Shown here: positions 52,991-64,000 of the stretch, in pieces
How positions within the stretch are numbered: position 1 is the stretch's first letter
How the letters are laid out: each line of letters opens with the position of its first letter
NCBI RefSeq assembly: GCF_020497125.1
Contig: NC_059077.1
Location: forward strand, 20,654,840-20,718,839
Direction of reading: 5' to 3'
Length of the DNA stretch: 64,000 nucleotides
From: Mauremys mutica
Lineage: Eukaryota > Chordata > Testudines > Geoemydidae
The notes under the pieces: generated by a model
Database searches by the model: none
What the model was told of the DNA's origin: nothing
The model's input: only the letters and a program-made list of their open reading frames with translations
Made by a program: the position numbers and the translations under genes

Positions 52991-55900
52991 GTCCCAATTC
53001 TGGCAGAACTCAAACAGAACTGTTAGTGAACACCTCTGGTGGAACCTCTCCCTGAATAAATACTGCAGGATTTGCCCCTTCATATATCTTCATGTATTGT
53101 GTCAGGAGCTCAATATGTGGATAATCACAGGGAGAAATAAGTTAGAAAATGGTAACTATAAGCTATTTCAGGATTGAGATAAAAGTGTACTTTGCAACAC
53201 AGGGCTAACTTTAATAAGTTTAAATTTATTATGATATCCCCTAGATATTGACAAATTATGGATGTGCAAACTAGTTTACAGGATGAATATTGCACATCTG
53301 GTGTCACATTGAGTTTAAACTTCTCCTTTCCCCCTGGACAGGTTTATGATTTAAGTCACAAATTAAGTGTATGCTAGTTTCTGGTGGAGTTTATTGTCAT
53401 TAAAAACTTGCCTTATTATTTGCTCATTGCTCAATACTGTGATAATGGGCAAGAGATGAAGATTGAGCTGTATTGGCAAAATGTATCAACAGTTTTCTCG
53501 AGAGTGTGGCATGGAAAATGGATCTGTCTTTCCGAAGTCTCATCTTGAAGGAGGAAGTTGAGTTACTGTCTCTGCTATCTTGGAAGCGGAATAGATCAGT
53601 TCAGCCAAAACTTTACTACTTTATTAGGAAGCGGGCCACCCTGAATTATCTGATGCAGAGTGTGAAGAGAGGTCTGCTGCTGACTAGCTAGATTTGATTT
53701 TTTTTAAAAGCTGTTTTTGTGTAAATTACTCTTAAAATAAGGGTTTAGGACAGAGGCTAGAATGCTAACCTTGTGTCCTATACAAAAGGCTCTAGAATTC
53801 CGCCCCTACCTAAATTCAGCCAAGAAACTGCTTAATCTGGTATTTTACTGAAACGGATGCCAGGCCCACATGAAGTTATTTCTTTGTGTGGCTTTCACAC
53901 TCTCATGTGATACCTGATGCTTGATACATGTAGGACTGGCCGACCTGACATTCAAAATATCTTTCACCATTTATATATCAGAACAAAGACTCACAATCAT
54001 ATGGAAATTTATTATGGCTGTAAAGTTCACTAGACTTTCTGATGGTATGACTTCCATTTGCCTCTCATGTAAAATACTTATGTTGTTTCTTGTGTGTTTG
54101 GGGGAGCTATGGACTCCTATTCTTTTTAAGGCTCTCTGTTTACCTTAGCTGTTAACATGAATTAAAAAAATTAAGTGACCAGAGGCTTTGATGTAGTTCA
54201 TACTGGCTCCATGTGAGAGCATTTGCAAAATGCGTTTATACAGTTTAAACTTTTGTTTTTCCATCTAGCTGATATTTGTGAAAGCCAAGCATGGCATCTC
54301 CCAGTAAACTTTAGCATTAAAGCTTTATAAACTACTTTATCATTTAAATGATCATTAGTCATTAGTGACTATTAGTGTCTCAGAAGCATATAAAATATGC
54401 TGTCGGGGTATAAATTGCGAGTGATTTATTGCATGTTAGTGGGCACAGCTCCAAACATAAGAGGCACAGCTGCTACCCCCATTTAGACCTTCTTTCAGAT
54501 ATTCATGATATTTACCATGACATTGTGTAATTAGTACTTGCTGCCAGGAATGTGGCATTTCAAATACTGTTCCCTAAAAGTAGAACTGATAAACAAATTG
54601 GTGATGGTGGTGGTCTCGGTACTTTAGTTCCTCAATATATTTTATATTAAGTGCAATGCAGAATTATTGTGCTCATCATATATAAATGAGATAAGAGATG
54701 TAACAGCATATATTTTTAAAGATTGAAAGTAATCTGGCTGTTTTCTTAGTGAAAACTCTGGAGATCACTTAAAATGTTGATTTCTGTGAAGAACTTCACT
54801 TCTGATCCTGATGTTAGTACAATAACTGTTTGTGACCATTGCATCTTAAATACTTTTGCTGGGTGCTCATCAGATATCCTTAACCCAGTTACTTGCCCCA
54901 TGACAGGAAAGAAATCTAGTTACAATTTTAAAATAAACCTATCTGTGATCCTGTCACCCCCTCCTTTAGTACTGATTGCTCCAGTTCTTGTCAGGATTAA
55001 TCTACATAAAAAGCTCTGTCTCGTTCTGTGTCAAGGTTAGACTACAAGCCAATGTTAATGATGATTTGTACAATATTAATAAATGGCTGACTGCCTTTAA
55101 ACAGAATAGGGCCTAAATTTGGCCCAGAAATACCAAGGACCAAGATGTTAATACTATCTTATCAGTGGCTATTGTAAGCACTGACTTCACTGGGATTATT
55201 TACATGCTGAAAGTTGGGTAAATATGTTTTAATACCATATGGCATCCAGGCCATGGCTAAGTAGTACAAATTAAATTGCTAACTCTTCAGTTATTTCAAA
55301 CCTTTCTACCATGAATGGTAATTGATACCAGCTCTCTAATGGAGCAAAGTGAAGAAACTTCATAAACCTAGGGACTCATTCTGATCTCTTTCTCTCTGAC
55401 TTCATTGACATCAGTGAAGATACTCTTCATGTACTCTGATGTAAATAAGAGCAGAATTTGGCCCCTAATCTTTTTACTTTGACCCTGTGATCCTTAAAGC
55501 AGAAATATAATTGGGAACACAGATGCTGCAACAAGTATCCAGGTGTTCACCGTCATTGTAAAAGCAATGTCAAGCATTCAATTTCCAACATTTCAACTAG
55601 CGTATACATAATAGTGATTTGTTAAAATAGGACCTTCCAAAATAAACTAGCCAAGTCTATTGAGCAAACAAACACAATCAAGTGATTTAAGTTCTGCCTT
55701 AGAAGCCAGTTTGTAGATAATGCCTATGATTGGTGATCAGTTACTAAACTAGATAGTTTAGCCATAGGGTACCAGCCATATATAGGGAGAGCATTTGCAG
55801 AATGATATAACTAGCTAAAACAAGGAAGGCATTAATTTAGACATACGTTTATTTGTATCCCACTCTTACCTGAGTAAAATACTTCTGTATATTTAAAACA

Positions 55901-56397
55901 AACACAAGAGAATTTATTTTACTTAAAATTACACCTATGCAAGAGTTATTCTGTTGTGGTTTCGATATGTACGCATGCACAGCCACAACTGAATTATTCA
56001 CTCTAGTATGTTCATTTGCATAGTTTAAAAAAAATCTTTTCAATACCTAAGTTAGTGTGATACAGCAGAGATCATTTCATAGTACTGCTGTGTTAATTCA
56101 AGTGGAAGATCAAAGATTGAATTCCAGATGTGGTCTTATACTCTCTAAGACTGATGTGGTCCATTCCTCTTCAAGCTAATGAAGGCTGAGACCTCCTGTA
56201 TCTTCTCTTCCCACTTTCCATGCCAGGCTCTGAATTTCTTGTGGGTGTGGTGGGAGAGGTGGTAACTTTTCAGTTACCAGAGAATGTGAAGTAGGCAAGT
56301 GCTCACCTCTGTAGGGATTGGTGTTTGTAATCTAGCTGGTTTCAAACATAAAAAATCTTTAATAGATTTTTCTGAATTGAACCTAGATGAGTAGGTG

Positions 56398-56761
56398 CAG
56401 GGGCGGCTCTAGCCATTCCGCCGCCCCAAACACGGCGGCACGCCGCAGGGGGCGCTCTGCCGGTCACCGGTCCCACGGTTCCAGTGGACCTCCCGCAGGT
56501 GTGCCTGCAGATGCTCCACTGAACCCACGGAACCAGCGGACGCTCCGCAGGGACGCCTGCGGGAGGTCCACCGGAGCCGCGGGACCAGTGGACCCTCCGC
56601 AGGCACGCCTGTGGGAGGTCCGCCGGAGCCGCCTGTCGCGACTGGCAGACTGGCAGAGCGACTGGCAGAGCGCCAGTCGCTCCCGGCGACTGGCAGAGCG
56701 CCCCCCGTGGCATGCCGCCCCAAGCACGCGCTTGGCGTGCTGGGGCCTGGAGCCGCTCCTG
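56398..56761. mobile_element. Non-autonomous hAT element with internal repeats (copy 3)
   Basis: Same family as 3115-3454 and 10866-11168. The ends are CAGGGGCGGCTCTAG and CTGGAGCCGCTCCTG, with a perfect 8-bp target duplication AGTAGGTG (56390-56397 and 56762-56769). It carries an additional local repeat 'gactggcagagcg' near 56640-56700. Confidence 0.9.
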
Positions 56762-56787
56762 AGTAGGTGCCAAGAATTGTGTTTTAT

Positions 56788-57502
56788 GGGCTTGGCTACA
56801 CTTGCGAGTTACAGCAAATTAAAGGAGCCCCGGGGGCACTAGCTCACTACCTATCCACACTGGTAAGGCACGTAGAGTGCTCTTACTCCACGGCTAGAGC
56901 ACTCCTGGTACTCCACCTCAGTGAGTAGAATAACGTTTGATGCACCCCAGCATCAGTGTGAACAAGGTATTGCATTACTGCGCTCTGATCAGCCTCCGAA
57001 AACGTCCCATTATCCCCTTAAGTCAAGTGGCCACTTTGTCATTGTTTTGGATATGCCCTTTGAAAGCTCCATTTGACAGCCGGCATGCTTATCTGTTCCA
57101 AGACAAAGGAACCATTACTGTGGAATGCTGTGTGTGAGAGAGAGGCGGGGGGGGCGGGAGGGGGAGGTCTGCTGTCTGAACTTACAAGACAGCATGCTGA
57201 CATGCTCTCAGCTCCCCAAAAACCCACACTCTCTCTCTCTCTCTCTCTCCCCACATACCCACAACACACTACCTGTCACACTCCACCCTCCCCCCCATTT
57301 GAAAAGCACATTGCAGCCACTTGCATACTGGAATAGCTACCACAATTCACTGCTTTCTGTGGCCATTGCAAGAGCTGCTAATGTGGCCACGCCAGTGCGC
57401 TGGCATCTGTCAGTATAGACAGACTGCAGCACTTTCTCTACTGTGCGCTACGAAGGCTGGTTTAACTCAAAGCACTCTACATCTGCAAGTGTAGCCATGC
57501 CC
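56788..57502. mobile_element. MITE with GGGCTTGGCTACACTTGC ends
   Basis: 715 bp bounded by GGGCTTGGCTACACTTGC and GCAAGTGTAGCCATGCCC, strong inverted repeats. It contains a (CT)n run near 57228-57250. It follows the hAT copy 3 by only 26 bp. Confidence 0.7.
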
Positions 57503-59620
57503 TAGATTGCACAATAGCTACTTCCATGAGTTGTTCTACAAGGAAATTTTTTCAGCTTTCCATTTGGTCTTGGGTAGGAATGGGTTGACTGTGAGAGGGT
57601 GCTTATAAATCGCTGGTAACATTGGCTAGCCAAAGGAGTATAATTATGAGTTCAGGTGGGTAAACAATGTAAGGCCATGATTCAGGAAAACGTCCCTATT
57701 CAGGAAAGCATCTAAGCATGTGCTTTGGTCCCAGTGAAGTCAATGGGCTAATGAATGGGGGTAAGTAAAATGTGAAGGCATCCTGAATTGGTAGCTGATT
57801 AGGAAGTTGATTAGGCTCAGGAGCATATCTGTATGACAGTAGTAGTATTTTCAATATTGAAGTAAAATACGTGTTGACCCTGGGAGGCTATTTAGAGTTG
57901 AGGGATGAAATGCTGTATTGTTTCCATCCCCAGTAACATATGATATGCTCTTAGTGTTGTTGGGTGACTACTAAAGGTCATTACTAAAGCTGTTTTCATC
58001 TGCTTACAGGCATGGGTTGTGGAATGGTGGAATGGTTTGGCCACTATAACAGTGGTACTAGATTGATACAATAGGGCAGAAAAGTCTGGGGCAACATTCT
58101 TTTTAAGGGGGTTTGACTCTGACTCAGTTCATTAGACACATGGGCTGTTTTAACTAGTACTTCAGCAGTTGTTGTTTTATGGTCTGGGGTGAGTGGATAT
58201 CTAGGTACGTTATTGCATATTTAGACCTGGATAAATAAATAATCTTACTAATTTAGGGTCAGATCCAAAGCATTTTAAAGGATCCCTTTGAATACAGCAA
58301 GCTTTGAATGAGGTATTTTAGGATCATGCCCAAAGTGCCTATTAAGCAGGTGCTTGGCACACAAGTTGCTTTCTAACTTCTCAAAACTCACCAGTCAGCT
58401 GTAACCACAGGAATCTTTTATAATTGTCTTACTGTTAATTTAATTTATATTGTAAATTGTTTTAACTAGATGTTATATCAACTGTAAACCCTTTAGAATT
58501 GTACCTTTTTAATCAAGTGATGCTATTGTGAGTCTCTGAGCTTCTGCCAGGTTTGAATGGCATCACAATTCATGGTGTTTAAACAGTTTTTAGGCTCTAA
58601 CTTGCTTTGTATTTGCTTTCTGTGCACTTATCTTTTCTCTGAATCTAGGTTTACAGTTTTTCATTGAGTTGTGAGCTCTGCTCATTACATGTAGCAACTT
58701 TCAAGGTCTCTCTGTAGTTAATGATTTGGAAGCTTATAAATAATTGAAATTGTTGGTTTAGCTTAGAAGTGCCATGTCAATATCATGGTATTTCTGAAAT
58801 ACAAAGGACCATAGTTGAGTTGATGTTGCTTTTCTTTTATTACAATAACTAAAATGTACATCTAGCTATCTAAATATAAACGCTGACTTTGATATAGGTG
58901 ATTTCAGCGTTTTAAATGTACTTATGCTATTTTCACATTCTGAATGCTAAAATCTTGTGGTAGTGTGTGCTTCATAATTCCATTCATTTATTTTATTTGT
59001 ATAGAGCCCCAGTCATAGGGGCTATGAGGAAGATCCATAGCTGGCATATATTGTCAGAACTCCTCAATTGACCGATAATAACTTTCAGGAACTCAGGATC
59101 TGGCTTGGCAACTAGAGTGTACTGCTGACTAAAGTTCCTTTTAAAACCAGATCCTGCAATAGATAAGTTAAGGAAATACCAGGAAGAAGCAATGAGGAAA
59201 TTCCAACATTATATAAGCCTGTGACCATGAGTTATATAAAGAATTAATATACCATAAAAATTTACAAGAGGCAGAAATCATATTCACTGTCATAATTTTT
59301 GTCTTTGATACTGAGATTAGATAGTTTTATTGCAAATTTGATTTAACTGGTTGTGTTATCAAGCCAAGATATTAAGTATTTGTATTCATAATAGGCTAAA
59401 TCTAAGGTTTGGGCTAAAGTTAACTTTTGCCGTAAGAAAATACTTAACTGTGTAATAAAATTTTCTCTGTTAAATGTTTATAGAATGTTTTAAAAACTTA
59501 TAGTACTATAAGCGAATATTTATTACAGATTTGATTCAAATATTTTTTAAGGTGTTACCTTAACCAGTCCAGTAAGACTTTAACTTGAAAAAAAAAAGGG
59601 GGTTTTTTGTTTTTGTTAAT

Positions 59621-59622
<2 letters not shown>

Positions 59623-59688
<66 letters not shown>
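59623..59688 (+). repeat. (CA)n microsatellite
   Basis: About 33 uninterrupted AC/CA dinucleotides. Likely polymorphic in length. Confidence 0.97.
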
Positions 59689-59689
<1 letters not shown>

Positions 59690-59936
59690 ACAGTCATGGA
59701 TTCTGAACCTGTAAACAAACTTAGAGACAAGATCTATTTTAAAAAGAGTTAAAGTAGTTTAATAATAGATACCTAGTCCTGTGTCCTGCCAGTTCTTCTT
59801 CGAGTGATTGCTCATGTGTATTCCACAGTAGGTGTGTGTGCTCGCCACGTGCACCGGTGTCAGAAGTTTTTCCCTTAACAATACCCGTAGGAGGGGAGCA
59901 CTGCTGCGACCCCTGGAGTGGCATATAGGGAATGTT

Positions 59937-60460
59937 CAAACCAAAGGGAAATGGTCAGCCTCGGAATTATCCCTACACATGAACGTCAGGGAGCTCAGGG
60001 CAATATGGCTGGCATGCGTGGCCTTCAGCGGGCACCTTCGTGGGAAGGTGGTCAGAGTCCTCATGGACGTATGTCTGCGATGTATTACATCAACAGACAG
60101 GGAGGAATGCGCTCCTTGGCCCTATGCCTGGAAGCCCTGAGCCTATGGGAGTTCTGTGTAGCCCACGATATCTCCCTACAAGCCTTCCACCTACCCGGTG
60201 CCCGCAATGTGCGGGCTGATCACCTCAGCAGGGTTTATTCCCACCAGTACAAGTGGTCACTCCACTGGGAGGTTGCCCTACAGCTCTTCCGAGAGTGGGG
60301 AGTTCCCTGGATTGACCCCTTTGCAACTGCCCAGAACTGGCGCTGCTCCCAGTTCTGCTCCAGGGGAGGGGCGGAAAGGGGGGCGATCTCGGACGCCTTC
60401 CTCCTTCGGTGGTCGGGCCAAGTTTTCTATGCCTTCCCACCCTTCCCCCTGATAGACTAA
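59937..60460 (+). pseudogene. DIRS RNase H fragment, frameshifted
   Basis: The first part reads GKWSASELSLHMNVRELRAI and WLACVAFSGHLRGKVV in one frame. The second reads MYYINRQGGMRSLALCLEAL, FCVAHDISLQAFHLPGARNV and RADHLSR in another, so a frameshift lies near 60065-60090. The HLPGARNVRADHLSR segment is typical of DIRS-type RNase H. The frame ends at a stop at 60458-60460, the probable end of the original ORF. Confidence 0.8.
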
Positions 60461-60789
60461 GTCCTGCAAAAAGTAAAAGACAGGACGCGGGTCATCCTCA
60501 TAGCCCTGGATTGGGCCCGTCAATACTGGTACAGGACCCTCCTGCAACTCTTAGCGGCTCCTCCGCGGAGGCTGCCACTTCGCCCAGATCTCCTCTCCCA
60601 GGAAGGGGGATGCCTCCTGCACTCCAACCTGGCCACGCTTCAACTGACAGCATGGTTGCTCCGTGGTTAGATGAGGAGGGGAGGTGTTCGGAGAACATCA
60701 AATGAGTTCTGTTGGAAAGCAGAAGGATGTCCACATGACGGATGTAGCTGGCCAAGCGGTCTAGGTTCTCTAGGTGGGCGGGAGAGCGG

Positions 60790-61690
60790 GGAACTTCCCC
60801 ATCGTCCGCATCGCTCCAACTCATTCTTGATTACCTCCTGTCCCTTAAGACCCAAGGGCTAGCTCCCTCCTCTGTCAGGGTGCATTTGGCGGCCATTTCG
60901 GCCTTTCACCCGCTGGTACAGGGCCACTCGGTCTTTTCCCACAGTATGACCTCCCGCTTTCTAAAGAGCCTGGATCATTCATGCCCGTATGCTAGGCCGC
61001 CCCGTGCCGCAATGGGATCTAAACCTAGTGTTATCCCGCCTCACGGGTCCCCCCTTTGAACCCTTGGCCATGTGTTTCTGGTATCAACTGTCATGGAAGG
61101 TAGCATTCCTTGTGGCCATTACATCAGCGTGTCTTGGTGCTTAGGGCTTTGCCCTCGGAACCCCCATAAATGGTCTTCCACAAGGATAAGGTCCAGCTTT
61201 GCCCACACCCCGCTTTTCTCCCGAAGGTGGTCTCCGCCTTCCATATGGATCAGGACATTTTCCTACCAGTACTCTGTCCTAAGCCCCATTCCTCCAACGA
61301 GGAGTGCTGCCTACACATGCTAGATGTGCGTAGGGCGTTGGCTTTTTACCTAGACCGAACCTGGCTGTTCCAGAAATCCTCACAGCTGTTCGTTGCGTCG
61401 GCTGAATGAATGAGGGGACAACCGATTTCCACCCAGCGCCTTTCGCGCTGGATCACCTCGTGCATACTTATGTGTTATGACCTGGCAAGGGTTCTCCCGC
61501 CGCCTATCGTTAAGGCTCATTCTACGAGAGCTCAGGCCTCGTCAGCCGCCTATGTAGCTCACATCCCTATCCAGGACATATGTAGAGCTGCCATGTAGTC
61601 CTCTGTCCACACCTTTTCTTCGCATTATGCGATCGTCTCCCAAGCACAGGATGACGCCGGGTTTGGTATGGCGGTACCCCATCCCAGAAA
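60790..61690 (+). pseudogene. DIRS tyrosine recombinase, broken
   Basis: Pieces in several frames include FHPLVQGHSVF-like text near 60905-60935, VFHKDKVQLCPHPAFLPKVV and FLPVLCPKPHSSNEECCLHM at 61170-61409, and QRLSRWITSCILMCYDLARV and VKAHSTRAQASSAAYVAHIP at 61410-61598. HSTR is the HxxR motif of tyrosine recombinases, and SSHYAIVSQ near 61617-61640 may carry the catalytic Tyr. Stops and frameshifts separate the pieces (for example a TAG at 61596-61598). Confidence 0.82.
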
Positions 61691-62671
61691 CCCTTAAACT
61701 CCTACCCACCTCCATCAGACATAGCTTAGAGTCACCTACTGTGGAATACACATGAGCAATCACTCAAAGAAGAAAGGACAGTTACCTGTTCTGTAACTGG
61801 CGTTCTTCGAGATGTGTTGCTCAGGTGTATTCCACATCCTGCCCTCCTTCCCCTCTGTCAGAGTTGTCTGGCAAGAAGGAACCGAGGGTGGGGGGAGTGC
61901 GCAGCTCCCCTCATAGCACGATATAGGGGCACCACTCCAGGGGTCACAGTGGTGCTCCCCTCCTATGGGTACTGCTAAGGGAAAAACTTCTGACACCGGT
62001 GCACGTGGCAAACACGCACATCTACTGTGGAATACTCCTGAGCAACACATCTCGAAGAACGCCAGTTACGGAACAGGTAACTGTCCTTTTTTATGATGTA
62101 ACAATTGCATTTTTCTAAACTTCAGAATATTTCTCTCTCCTATTGCTGTTTAACACCCCGCTCCCCCAAAAAACAACAAAAAAAACCAACCCTCACAAAT
62201 ACAAATGGAGAAGCTGGCTATGTGGTGGAAACAATGAAACTGACAATACACAAAGTAATGCCAAATGCAAAGAGCAAGCAAGCTGGAAAAATAGAAATAT
62301 GTCTTCTCTAATCGTTTAGTTAGAGTAATTTTGGTTACTCATGATAGAAGTGGGGGAAAGTTTTCAGACAAGTTTAAGTTGACAGTATCCCTTTAATGTT
62401 AAATATGTTTGTAATTTTTAGCTATATAATTCAGTATTATCCCTTTCAGTCTAACGTGAAATCTGAACGTACAGATGTGCAGGTGTGCATGTGCAGATGC
62501 TGATTATACAAGTTCATACAGCTGCTCACTCACCTATGCACAATTTAACCCTTTGTATAGATCAGTGGTTCTCAAACTGTGGGTCGGGACCCCAAGTGGG
62601 ACATGACCCTGTTTTAATGGGGTCGCCAGGGCTGCTGTTAGACTTGCTGGGGTCTGGGGCTGAAGTCTGAG

Positions 62672-63197
62672 TAGTGTGGAAGTAGGAAAAGAATTGTGTA
62701 AGAAGTTGTTGTGATTTTGTGTTGATAATAAGGAACGTAGATTGGTATCTAAATAAAAGTAAAAAAAAAAAATCAAGATGGCCTATGTATAAACAAAATG
62801 CAGCTGTTGCTTATTATTATATATAACAAAAAGTATAAATGCTTTCTGTAATTGTTTACCTGTAGAGAGGCCTGCCTAGGAGGGGGAAGCCCTGTGTCCT
62901 AGCGCACTCCCCCCCTCTTTGCAATTGCTTGAGATAATAAAGTATCTGACTTTGCTGCACCAAACCAAAAAGTGAGAACTGAGTTTTTCTCCGACAGTAG
63001 GGTGACCAGATGAGAGGAAAAAAATATCGGGACACATTGCGGGGGAGTCCGCCGGCAGAGCAAAGCTGAGCGTTGGCGGTGGAGCACCAAAAAAAAAAAA
63101 AAAAAGGGAGCAGATTGCTGCCGGTGGAGCAAAATATCGGGACAAACACCTAAATATCGGGATGGTCCCAATTTTATTGGGACGTCTAGTCGCCCTA
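62672..63197. mobile_element. hAT element, TAGGGTGACCAGA type (middle)
   Basis: The ends TAGGGTGACCAGATG (resuming at 62999 after an insertion) and CTAGTCGCCCTA are flanked by a perfect 8-bp duplication AGTCTGAG (62664-62671 and 63198-63205). It includes an A18 run near 63090. It is split after its first three bases by a solo LTR. Confidence 0.8.
62675..62997 (+). mobile_element. Short solo LTR (innermost)
   Basis: 323 bp starting TGTGGAAGTAGG and ending TTCTCCGACA, with AATAAA at 62936-62941. The 4-bp target duplication GTAG (62671-62674 and 62998-63001) fits gammaretrovirus-like elements. Confidence 0.78.
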
Positions 63198-63561
63198 AGT
63201 CTGAGCCCCACTGCCTGGGGCCTAAGCTGAAGCCTGAAGGCTCCTGCCCTGGTGGCAGGGCTCAGTTAAAGGATCCCTGCTTGGGGCTGCAGCCCTTGAG
63301 CTTCAGCTCTGAAGCCCCCGCTTTCCCCCCCCCCCCCGGGGTGATGAGGCTCGGGTGAGCTCAGGCTTCAGTCCCTTTCCTGGGGTCGTGTAGTAATTTT
63401 TGTTGTCAGCAGGAGGTCATGGTGCAATGAAGTTTGAGAACCCCTGGTATAAATTAAGCACTATTTTCCCATAACAGTCCATAATTGTAGTTGCTAAATG
63501 GATTTTTACAAATAATTATATTCAGACTTCAAGGGCGTCTTGTTTATACAAGTCAGTAGAA

Positions 63562-64000
63562 TGACAGAATCATAGAAATATAGGGATGGAAGGGACCTTT
63601 AGAAGTCATCAAGTCCAGCCCCCTGTGCTGAGGCTGGACCAAGTAAACCTAGATCATCCCTGACAGGTATTTGTCCAACCTGTTCTCAAAAACCTCAAAT
63701 AAAGGTCATTCCACAGCCTCCTCAGGAAGCCTATTCCAGACCTTAACTAACCATAGAGTTAGAAAGTTTTTCCTAATATCTAACCTAAATGTCCCTTGCT
63801 GCATATTAAACCGAGTACTTCTCCAATCTTTTATGAACATGGAGAACAATAGATACAGTCCTCTTTAAATAAGTCCTTGACATATTTGAAGGCTATAAGG
63901 TCCCCACTTAGTTGTCTTTTCTCAAGACTTAACGTGCTCCATTTTTTAACTTTTTTGCATAGAAGAGGTTTTCTAAACCTTTTACCATTTCTGTTGCTCT
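63562..64000 (-). mobile_element. CR1 LINE 3' part, running off the edge
   Basis: Starts 'gacagaatcatagaaatat' and continues with 'gggatggaagggacctttag', 'gtatttgtccaacctgttct' and 'gaaagtttttcctaatatc', a CR1 3' region read on the minus strand. No coding frame of note lies within the window. Confidence 0.85.

Larger units (their letters stand above)
59791..62093 (+). mobile_element. DIRS-like tyrosine-recombinase retrotransposon, internally deleted
   Basis: The left end at 59791-59937 ('cttcttcgagtgattgctca', 'ggtgtcagaagtttttccct') reappears inverted at 61733-61772 and 61927-62030, the split inverted-repeat arrangement of DIRS elements. Two further inverted segments (61779-61836 and 62027-62085) fit the internal complementary region. 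Between them lie a broken RNase H and a broken tyrosine recombinase. The reverse transcriptase that should precede RNase H is missing. Confidence 0.82.
62563..63446. mobile_element. hAT element, CAGTGGTTCTCAAAC type (outer host)
   Basis: The ends CAGTGGTTCTCAAACTG and AGTTTGAGAACCCCTG are inverted relatives. The flanks GTATAGAT (62555-62562) and GTATAAAT (63447-63454) form an 8-bp duplication with one change. It contains a second hAT at 62672-63197. Confidence 0.82.
4133..64000 (+). other. MALT1: MALT1 gene, 5' part (start codon to intron 10; continues off the right edge)
   Basis: Ten exons read in phase as the N-terminal half of MALT1 paracaspase, the scaffold protease of the cytosolic CARD11-BCL10-MALT1 complex that drives NF-kB signalling in lymphocytes. 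Exon lengths are 161, 167, 122, 151, 179, 97, 33, 27, 33 and 204 nt, together 391 codons plus one base. The domain order is death domain, Ig1, Ig2, linker, start of caspase-like domain. The third Ig domain and C-terminal tail are not in the window. I read 50364-64000 for the next expected exon, which should carry the GHGYEN catalytic-His motif, and did not see it. The exon order matches my memory of human MALT1, in which exon 7 is the alternatively spliced 33-nt exon. Confidence 0.96.
50364..64000 (+). other. Intron 10 (incomplete)
   Basis: At least 13.6 kb without another MALT1 exon. Contents: LTR-like element (51843-52990), hAT (56398-56761), MITE (56788-57502), CA repeat (59623-59688), DIRS-like element (59791-62093), nested hAT/hAT/LTR (62563-63446) and CR1 (63562-64000). 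I see nothing assignable in 50364-51842, 52996-56389 or 57503-59620. Confidence 0.8.

Noticed and set aside
50364..64000. Search for the MALT1 exon with the catalytic His (GHGYEN)
   Set aside because: No matching text in any forward frame by reading; it is presumed to lie beyond the right edge.
1..64000. CRISPR arrays, operons, riboswitches, bacterial mobile elements
   Set aside because: The window is vertebrate nuclear DNA; no such structures were seen.

Overview
The window is vertebrate nuclear DNA, most likely from a turtle. It has intron-exon gene structure, many CR1 LINEs, tRNA-derived SINEs with CR1-like tails, many short hAT, Harbinger-like and mariner-like DNA elements, a DIRS-type retrotransposon and endogenous retrovirus LTRs. 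The turtle call is an inference from this repeat mix and was not tested by a search. There is no prokaryotic or plasmid content.

One protein-coding gene is recognisable: MALT1 (paracaspase) on the plus strand, from the start codon at 4133 to beyond the right edge. Ten coding exons are present: 4133-4293, 7814-7980, 19659-19780, 20986-21136, 37909-38087, 40171-40267, 41054-41086, 43477-43503, 46186-46218 and 50160-50363. Every junction has AG/GT splice sites and all phases agree, giving 391 codons plus one base. They encode the death domain (exons 1-2), two Ig-like domains (exons 3-4 and 5-6), a linker made of three microexons (33, 27 and 33 nt) and the first part of the caspase-like domain (exon 10). 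The catalytic His and Cys exons, third Ig domain and C-terminus lie outside the window. MALT1 joins CARD11 and BCL10 to signal to NF-kB. Two protein details stand out: the Arg used for human auto-cleavage (R149) is a Trp codon here, and the alternative 33-nt exon 7 with its AVECTE motif is conserved.

Layout: 1-3900 is upstream sequence with a CR1 copy, a hAT element and minisatellite-like DNA. About 3900-4430 is a CpG-rich promoter and first exon with GC boxes and a kB-like site. Introns 1-3 hold solo LTRs, nested hAT/CR1/MITE insertions, a LINE relic and a perfect SINE foldback hairpin. Intron 4 (16.8 kb) holds a long CR1 and a minus-strand LTR retroelement whose two 763-bp LTRs look identical and which has a 5-bp target duplication, a tRNA-Trp-like primer site and no recognisable pol. 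Introns 5-9 hold hAT elements, a rearranged LTR/RT insert and a 0.4-kb duplicated segment. Intron 10 (at least 13.6 kb) holds an LTR-like element, a hAT copy, a broken DIRS element lacking its RT, a triple nested insertion and a CR1 running off the edge.

All interspersed-repeat names rest on terminal repeats, target-site duplications and conserved motifs read by eye. Family names and edges are approximate where no target duplication is given.
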